Assembly: GCA_902362725.1 (NCBI GenBank)
Contig: CABIXM010000006.1
Location: forward strand, 62,001 to 126,000
Source of the DNA: Clostridiaceae bacterium
Lineage (GTDB): Bacteria > Bacillota > Clostridia > Lachnospirales > Lachnospiraceae
Direction of reading: 5' to 3'
DNA: 64,000 nt
Of the stretch, positions 58,712-64,000 are shown in pieces (position 1 is the first letter of the stretch; each line of letters begins with the position of its first letter). A model generated the notes under the pieces. It did no database searches. It had not been told where the DNA came from and saw only the letters and a program-made list of their open reading frames with translations. The position numbers and the translations under genes were made by a program.

Positions 58712-60199
58712 TTAAAATCCGGATATATCATAGATCCGGACACTTTCTTCGGAAATCAATGCGTCCTCCCGAAATACGGGGACGGTATCTGCGAGGGCCT
58801 CTTCGAGGCCCTCGATGTTGTTCTGACCTCCGGTCAGCAGCCAGAAGGACTGTACTTCGGGGTAATGGGAGCGGATTCGTTCCAGCATTTCTTCATACCC
58901 GATGGTCTCCTCCCGGCTCTCATTCCAGACGGAAAAGGTGATGGGGGCTTCCGTCAGCGGGTACCAGAGCGTCCGATCCGGCGCGTAAGCTGCCACCGCG
59001 TAGGCCGGTACGTCTCCGGCTGTCACCAGAAGCGCTTCCTGCGGAATTTCTTTTTCAATATAAGCCGCCGCATCTTTTCCCGCGGAATAGGGCTCCTTCC
59101 AGTCCGACTCCATAGCTCCCCGGTGTCCGTCCACCGACAGCAGACAGAGAACCGCCAGCAGAGCCTGAAAGCCCACGGCTGCCGCCCGGTTTCCTTTTCT
59201 TCTCCAGTCCGTCTCTTCTCTCTCCCCGGAAGCCTTCTTCTTTTCCAAAATCAGCCACAGAATAAAAATCAGTTCATGGACCAGCAGCATGGCCTTCTGC
59301 TCCGAGGGCAGATAGACATAGGTAAACATCAGCACCTGGCTGCCCACAGCCGCTGCCAGAATCAGGGTCTCTTTCCAGGACCAGAGCAGAAGCAGCAAAA
59401 AGCAGAGAGCTATTACAAATACCAGTATTTTCCATGTTTCATCGCTGATTCCGCCGCCTACCGCAAAACCGGACGCCCATTGGGAAGCCACGCTCATCCG
59501 GTGCAGATTGGAGGATAGGGTGGAACTGATGTGAATGTTCACGCCGGTATTCCTGTCCGTGCTGCCGAAGAGTTCCCAGATCAGGAACAGACCACTTGCC
59601 AGATTCAGAAACACGGCACACAGACGCACCCGGTTTTCCGGCTTTTTCAGGGGAATTTCCCGCAGAATCTCCAGCAGCCAGAAGAAGGACAGGGCTGCGG
59701 ACAGCCCCAGCATGTAAATATGGGTCTGGGTCAGAAGTGCCAGCAGAATGCCATAGGGCAGAGGCTTTTCCATCCGCCTGGGATAACACAGGGCCAGCAG
59801 AGCCAGCAACGGCGGCACCAGTGCATAGCTTCTGGAAATAACCGGATAGTAATACAGGAAAAAGCCGCTGAACACGGTCAGAACCCGAACCGGCATGGAA
59901 AACGGAGCGCGGGTCAGCATCAGCCAGGCTGCCACAGCCATCAGGACCAGGCTGATACCATTCATGCTCCCAAAGGGCGCGTGAAGCTTCGCGAAGGGCA
60001 TCAGAATCAGATACCAGAGACAGGGATGTCCCTCGTATTTCAGCTGGGCGAACAGCCCCTTCAGATCCAAAAGCCCGGCTATCTGCCAGGCCTGCGCCTC
60101 ATCACGCCAGTTCTCGTGATGGAGGATCAGCGCCATATTTACGGCCAGATAGACCGCCAGCAAAAGGATGGGCCAGAACCTCTTTTTCGTTTTCTCCAT
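58712..60199 (-). CDS. Polytopic GT39-like membrane glycosyltransferase
   Basis: Protein of 495 residues with about eleven membrane helices. The first outer loop has HHENWRDEAQAWQIAGL, an Asp-Glu motif typical of the PMT/ArnT (GT39/GT83) superfamily, followed by YEGHPCLWYL. A soluble C-terminal domain begins near residue 370. The ATG at 60199 follows AAGGAG by 10 bases; the frame to 60226 has a TTG without a site. It would transfer a sugar from a polyprenyl-phosphate donor outside the cell. It is convergent with the previous gene and divergent from the next; no clear promoter was found for it. Confidence 0.83.
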   Translation of the reverse strand: MEKTKKRFWPILLLAVYLAVNMALILHHENWRDEAQAWQIAGLLDLKGLFAQLKYEGHPCLWYLILMPFAKLHAPFGSMNGISLVLMAVAAWLMLTRAPFSMPVRVLTVFSGFFLYYYPVISRSYALVPPLLALLALCYPRRMEKPLPYGILLALLTQTHIYMLGLSAALSFFWLLEILREIPLKKPENRVRLCAVFLNLASGLFLIWELFGSTDRNTGVNIHISSTLSSNLHRMSVASQWASGFAVGGGISDETWKILVFVIALCFLLLLLWSWKETLILAAAVGSQVLMFTYVYLPSEQKAMLLVHELIFILWLILEKKKASGEREETDWRRKGNRAAAVGFQALLAVLCLLSVDGHRGAMESDWKEPYSAGKDAAAYIEKEIPQEALLVTAGDVPAYAVAAYAPDRTLWYPLTEAPITFSVWNESREETIGYEEMLERIRSHYPEVQSFWLLTGGQNNIEGLEEALADTVPVFREDALISEESVRIYDISGF

Positions 60200-60233
60200 G
60201 TCCTTTGTTCTCCTTCTATTCTGCAAATCTCAT

Positions 60234-60262
60234 TTGACAAATGCGTGCTTATCTTCTATGAT
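60234..60262 (+). promoter_or_regulatory. Promoter of the second DUF6056-like gene
   Basis: TTGACA at 60234-60239, a 17-base spacer and TATGAT at 60257-60262 form a near-consensus promoter. Transcription would begin near 60269, 39 bases before the ATG. No copy of the structured leader is present here, unlike the paralogue at 54349. Confidence 0.8.
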
Positions 60263-60307
60263 ACCCATATCGGTTTTTCCGAAATTCTGTATTCAAAGGT
60301 GATTTTT

Positions 60308-61804
60308 ATGAAACGCTATTTTCAGGCTTCCGGACTTGCCCGGCTCTGCTTTCTGACCGTTCTTGTCCTGATTCTGACCACACTGCCGCTTCTCTATATC
60401 GCTCGGTACGATCATTCCAGCGCGGACGACTATACCTACGGCAATTATACCCATCAGGTATGGGAGGAGACCCACTCGCCGGTCAGGCTTATCGGCGCTG
60501 CCTTCCAGACCTCCCATGACTTCTGGTATACCTACCAGGGCCCCTTCGCCTCCGCGTTTTTCATGTCCCTGCAGCCCTCTGTTATCAGCGAACGGCTCTA
60601 CGGACTGACTGCCTGGCTCATGCTGGGCATGCTGATCGCCAGTCATTTTCTTTTCTTCAAAGTACTGTTGGGAGATTATCTGGGGGCAAAGCCGGTTCAT
60701 TATATCACCATCGCGGCGGCCTTTCTGGTGCTCTGCATCCAGACCATGCCGGATCCGGTGGAGGCTTACTACTGGTATGTGGGCAGCGTCCACTATACCT
60801 TCATGTATTCCTGTATGCTGTTTCTGCTGTCCTGTCTCATGTTGTTTTTGAAGACGTCCTCCCGCATCCGGGGCGCGCTGCTTCTGTTTCTCGCCTGTCT
60901 GCTGGGACTCATCTGCGGCGGATCCAACTTCATCACCGCCCTGCAGACACCGGTTTTACTGTGCTTGTTTGGCGGTTTCTGTCTCTTTTACCGGAACCGG
61001 AAAGCACTCTGGTGCCTGCTGCCCCTGGGCTTCACCCTCACCGGCCTCTACTTCAATGTAACCGCACCGGGCAACACGGTCCGACAGGGCGAAATCTCAC
61101 CTCTGTCCCCGGTAACCGCCATTTATGATTCTTTCCGATATGCCGTTACCTATTTTAAGGAATGGACCAACATTTATTTTCTTCTGCTGCTTCTGTTCCT
61201 GACTCCGGTGATCTGGCATTTCGTATCCCGCTCCCACCGGCGTTACCCGCTACCTGGCCTAGTGATCTTTCTCTCCTTTTGCGGCTATGCCTGTATGTTC
61301 ACGCCCTCGGTCTACTCTCTGGGCTTCGCCGGATACGCCCGAGTACTGAACATCATCATGTGCGCCCTGTACCTGTTTCTTTTTCTGGATCTGATTTATT
61401 TTCTTGGATGGCTTGCTTCCAAAACTACGGTTTCTGTCTCGAACCCAGCTTTCCGGAAACCTTTCCTGCAGTCCTGGTACACCGGCATCGCTGTGACCAC
61501 CCTGGTGGCCCTGTTCTTCACCAAGCCGGATCAGATCACCTCTTTTTCCGCCGTCAATGCCCTGTACAAGGGATATGCCCAGTCTTATCACCAGGAAAAT
61601 CTTGACCGGATCTCCATGCTTTCCCTGGAGGGTGTGGATGAGGTCTGGGTTCCTAATTTCTCTGTGGAGCCCCACCTGCTCTTCTTCGACAATCTGGATA
61701 CCGATGAGACCTGTTGGAAGAACCAGGCCGTAGCCGAATGGTTCGGCAAAAAGGTGGTTCATATGGTTGAAGTCTATCAGCTGGACCACGAGAATGTCCA
61801 GTAA
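60308..61804 (+). CDS. Polytopic membrane protein (DUF6056-like), paralogue 2
   Basis: Protein of 498 residues with about eleven membrane helices. It shares with the protein at 54349 the first-loop motif SSADDYTYGNYTHQVW, the YQGPFASAFFMSLQPSV segment, the CGGSNFITAL helix and the C-terminal GVDEVWVPNFSVEP. The ATG at 60308 is preceded by AAGGTG and lies after a strong promoter; the open frame reaches back to 59531, but that part is the shadow of the opposite gene. It forms a single-gene unit closed by a strong terminator. Function unknown, probably envelope glycan assembly. Confidence 0.82.
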   Translation: MKRYFQASGLARLCFLTVLVLILTTLPLLYIARYDHSSADDYTYGNYTHQVWEETHSPVRLIGAAFQTSHDFWYTYQGPFASAFFMSLQPSVISERLYGLTAWLMLGMLIASHFLFFKVLLGDYLGAKPVHYITIAAAFLVLCIQTMPDPVEAYYWYVGSVHYTFMYSCMLFLLSCLMLFLKTSSRIRGALLLFLACLLGLICGGSNFITALQTPVLLCLFGGFCLFYRNRKALWCLLPLGFTLTGLYFNVTAPGNTVRQGEISPLSPVTAIYDSFRYAVTYFKEWTNIYFLLLLLFLTPVIWHFVSRSHRRYPLPGLVIFLSFCGYACMFTPSVYSLGFAGYARVLNIIMCALYLFLFLDLIYFLGWLASKTTVSVSNPAFRKPFLQSWYTGIAVTTLVALFFTKPDQITSFSAVNALYKGYAQSYHQENLDRISMLSLEGVDEVWVPNFSVEPHLLFFDNLDTDETCWKNQAVAEWFGKKVVHMVEVYQLDHENVQ

Positions 61805-61816
61805 GCCTTCCGTTTT

Positions 61817-64000
61817 TCACGCCGGGGCTGACGAACCGTCAGATCCCGGCCTTTTTCTTTTCTTCCCCATATAATAAACCAGCACTCCAATCCAGGCGCA
61901 GAGGCTGACTATCTCCGATACATTCCACCACAATGGCGCCAGGAATTCCATCCGGATCGTCCCCTCATAATCCGCAGGGAGCATGATTCCTGTCATTCCT
62001 AAGTCTGTTCGCAGCATCTGGAATTCCTCTTTTGTTTCCGCATCCCAGGCTTTGTATCCCTTATAGAGTAAAATCGGTACCTCCAGCACCGTCTCCTCTG
62101 ATTCCGTATTCTTACAGGTCACCCGGATCTTATTGTACTGCTTTTGAAAGCTTTCTATTTCCACGCCATTTCCCCGGGGCTCCAGCGGATGAAAGGCTTC
62201 CTCCTCATCCAGCTCAATATCCGCCGGAAGATACTCTCCACCCGACACATAATAGGTGGCATCCCGTTCCTCGTGGCACTCTTCCACCTCCGCCGTCTCC
62301 ATAAAGGTAAAAAGCGTATATCCGCTCCCCAGAAGCGTGAAGGTCACCAGCAGACCAGTACACAGACGCACCAGCTTCTGCCTTCCTTGCTTTTTCAGGT
62401 ATGCCAGCGCCGCGCAGACACCCACGGTCAGGGACAGAGTTCCCATACCCAGCAGCCGCCAGGGGAATTGCAGGGTAGACAGGAAATGGAATCCCGCATT
62501 TTCCAGAAAATCCCATGGAAAATATTTTGTCGCGCCATACAGGGTCAGCAACGCAAACCCCAGGTTCAACGCCAGAAGCTTCCGTTCCTCCTTATCCCTT
62601 CTGCAGACGATAAGGGTCAGTGCAAGAATCAAAAAAGCCAGCTGCATGGCCAATCCGATTCCCAGCGGCAGCTCGCCCTGGATGCCGTTCGGCCAGATCC
62701 CGGTTCCATGCTGCCAGATCCGGAAAAGCTCTCCCACAGTCAAGCCATTTTCCTGAATCCCACTGCCGGACAGAATTCCCACTGTAATGTTCATCTTCTC
62801 ATGGAGCATCTCGTCCAAAAAGGGAATCAGAAACCATAAATTCAGAAGCAGCGCCAGCACCACAGCCTTTATGAGGGCCAGAAAGGTCTCCTTCTGAAAG
62901 ATCCGGCGGATCATCACGAGACAGAGCACGCCGGCCAGCATGGCCGCCATTTCCGTGGAGAGCATATGGGTCTCCAGAAGCCCGGTAACCCCCATGGCCA
63001 GCGCCATCCAGTTCTTTTTCCCGCTGTAATCACTGAATATGGACCAGAAGCCGTAGAGCGCCAGCGGCAGAAAAGCCATGGCACTGTATTCGCCCAGAGC
63101 CGCCCTGGTATACACATTCGCCAGACGATAAGCCGACAGCGTATACAGGAAGCTGCCAAGACTTGCCATCCGCACGTCTCCCAGTATCCGCTTCAGGCAG
63201 TAAAAGGTCAGTGCCGCTGTAAATCCGTTGACTGCCAGTACATACCCTTCGTAGACCTCCTGCACACTGAAACCGAGCATCCGGAAAACTCCGGGCACAT
63301 AGAGCAGAGCGTCCCCATAAAACAGGGATACCGGGTACCCGTAACCATGAAGCCAGTTGGGCTGAATCCGCACCGGGAGTTGGCCGGAGGCAAGCCCCTG
63401 CCATACGCCCTCTATCCGAAGGAAATGGAAACCGCTGTCATGGCCGATGTAGACACCCCGGGACAGAAGTGGGATGGACGCCAGAAATACCGTCACAAGC
63501 AGTTGATATCCAGTCCGCCGCTTCTCCCGGGTATCCAGCCTTCCGCCCGGCCCGAAAAACCGCAAGAAAATCCCCAGCGCCAGGCAAAAGAGAACTGCCT
63601 GCGCTAGCTCCCGCGTTCTTCCCTGGATGCTCTCCTTCACAGTCACTTTCGACACAGAGAACCCGTTATAGCCCTGATAAGCGGTTCGAATCGTCACATC
63701 CGGCACATCTGCCGATACCCAGACCTGGAAGCTTTCCTCTGTCTTCCCCCGTTCCAGCAGGATCGCATCGGAACCTACTTTCCCGGATCGGGTATCAGAC
63801 TTCGCGAAAATCGTATTTTCCGTGCCCTCCGCCTGATACTCCACCGTCACCTCGTAGACGCCCCGGGACAGGGCAAGCGGTTTGCCAAGGGTCGCCTCCT
63901 TCACTTCCCCTTCCGTGACGTGCAGGTTTACCCCCATCTCATAAGTTACTCTTTTCCTCAGAAAGCTGGACGCCGCCATGAGAAGCAGCACCGCACATAA
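61817..64000 (-). CDS. Large polytopic membrane protein (YfhO/PTPS-related type), 5' end beyond window
   Basis: At least 727 residues; the frame stays open to the window edge, so the start is outside, and the GTG at 63991 is probably internal to the first membrane helix. A beta-rich extracellular domain of about 110 residues follows that helix. The middle has about ten helices with GHDSGFHFLRIEGVWQG and YGYPVSLFYGDALLY, a pattern of YfhO and 6-pyruvoyl-tetrahydropterin-synthase-related membrane proteins, likely GT-C enzymes. A second beta domain precedes a last helix and basic tail. Its 3' end doubles as the terminator of the convergent gene. Confidence 0.8.
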   Translation of the reverse strand, partial: LCAVLLLMAASSFLRKRVTYEMGVNLHVTEGEVKEATLGKPLALSRGVYEVTVEYQAEGTENTIFAKSDTRSGKVGSDAILLERGKTEESFQVWVSADVPDVTIRTAYQGYNGFSVSKVTVKESIQGRTRELAQAVLFCLALGIFLRFFGPGGRLDTREKRRTGYQLLVTVFLASIPLLSRGVYIGHDSGFHFLRIEGVWQGLASGQLPVRIQPNWLHGYGYPVSLFYGDALLYVPGVFRMLGFSVQEVYEGYVLAVNGFTAALTFYCLKRILGDVRMASLGSFLYTLSAYRLANVYTRAALGEYSAMAFLPLALYGFWSIFSDYSGKKNWMALAMGVTGLLETHMLSTEMAAMLAGVLCLVMIRRIFQKETFLALIKAVVLALLLNLWFLIPFLDEMLHEKMNITVGILSGSGIQENGLTVGELFRIWQHGTGIWPNGIQGELPLGIGLAMQLAFLILALTLIVCRRDKEERKLLALNLGFALLTLYGATKYFPWDFLENAGFHFLSTLQFPWRLLGMGTLSLTVGVCAALAYLKKQGRQKLVRLCTGLLVTFTLLGSGYTLFTFMETAEVEECHEERDATYYVSGGEYLPADIELDEEEAFHPLEPRGNGVEIESFQKQYNKIRVTCKNTESEETVLEVPILLYKGYKAWDAETKEEFQMLRTDLGMTGIMLPADYEGTIRMEFLAPLWWNVSEIVSLCAWIGVLVYYMGKKRKRPGSDGSSAPA
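61820..61856 (+). terminator. Intrinsic terminator inside the opposing coding sequence
   Basis: GCCGGG-G-CTGACG and CGTCAG-AT-CCCGGC pair around an AAC loop, followed by CTTTTTC on the plus strand. It ends the DUF6056-like gene but lies inside the last codons of the convergent gene on the minus strand. On the minus strand no T-run follows, so it acts one way. Confidence 0.88.

Noticed and set aside
60212..60240. Minus-strand promoter sharing the TTGACAA at 60234
   Set aside because: The possible -10 (TAGAAG) is poor, and the start would fall within the ribosome site of the minus-strand gene, so unlike 35016-35066 the shared box is not credible here.
59531..60307. N-terminal extension of the second DUF6056-like frame
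   Set aside because: This part is antisense to the GT39-like gene and lies upstream of the promoter at 60234-60262. The real start is 60308.
1..64000. tRNA, rRNA, CRISPR, transposase or phage genes
   Set aside because: I looked for cloverleaf-like stretches, tandem spaced repeats and recombinase motifs on both strands and saw none. A covariance-model scan would be needed to exclude a tRNA with certainty.

Overview
The window reads as a piece of chromosome from a Gram-positive anaerobe of the class Clostridia, most likely family Lachnospiraceae. This is inferred from strong AGGAGG-type ribosome sites, consensus TTGACA/TATAAT promoters, a two-subunit PyrD/PyrK dihydroorotate dehydrogenase, LytR-CpsA-Psr and lipoteichoic-acid-synthase-type envelope genes, and several membrane protein types (DUF6056-like, DUF6020-like, DUF4956) that I associate with that family. 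No rRNA, tRNA, CRISPR array, transposase or phage gene is visible. Most genes lie on the minus strand.

Layout. (1) 1-9.4 kb, sugar uptake and catabolism: a minus operon of zinc alcohol dehydrogenase, sugar ABC ATPase, permease and binding lipoprotein, divergent from a ROK repressor gene, followed by a deoC / FGGY kinase / aldo-keto reductase operon. (2) 9.5-13.3 kb, the purine operon purE-purM-purN-purD, with a possible H-type pseudoknot in front of purM. (3) 13.3-20.5 kb, an M29-type aminopeptidase, small membrane proteins, and pyrimidine genes (pyrF-pyrK-pyrD, then a prepilin-peptidase homologue and pyrE). (4) 20.5-35 kb, an envelope block read leftward: LTA-synthase-type enzyme, a phosphodiesterase with bacterial Ig domains, GtrA, CotH kinase, VTC domain, DUF4956, two glycosyltransferases, an initiating sugar-phosphate transferase, LCP ligase, a rhamnosyltransferase-like protein and HflX. 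(5) 35-54 kb, a surface polysaccharide operon of about 18 kb read leftward from rfbB: dTDP-sugar synthesis, ABC polysaccharide exporter, large glycosyltransferases, a run of polytopic proteins, a WecE-type sugar aminotransferase, an ATP-grasp ligase and two small DMT proteins, meeting head-on a single ArnC-like glycosyltransferase gene. (6) 54.3-64 kb, further polytopic glycan genes, including two DUF6056-like paralogues and a GT2-GtrA fusion.

How it fits together (inference). RmlA and RmlB make dTDP-4-keto-6-deoxyglucose. RmlC takes it towards dTDP-rhamnose, although no rmlD is present, and the WecE homologue takes it towards dTDP-4-amino-4,6-dideoxygalactose. The initiating transferase and the GT2 enzymes would build a lipid-linked polymer, the ABC pair would export it, and the LCP protein would attach it to peptidoglycan. 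The WecE, ATP-grasp, small-DMT-pair and ArnC-like genes together look like a Gram-positive counterpart of the Arn (aminoarabinose) lipid-carrier route, with the polytopic proteins as candidate extracytoplasmic transferases.

The most unusual non-coding signal is a roughly 115-nt element found twice, at 25450-25566 and 54197-54310, each just upstream of an envelope glycan gene in the same orientation. The two copies differ by paired changes that preserve at least three helices, so they look like a conserved structured RNA leader.
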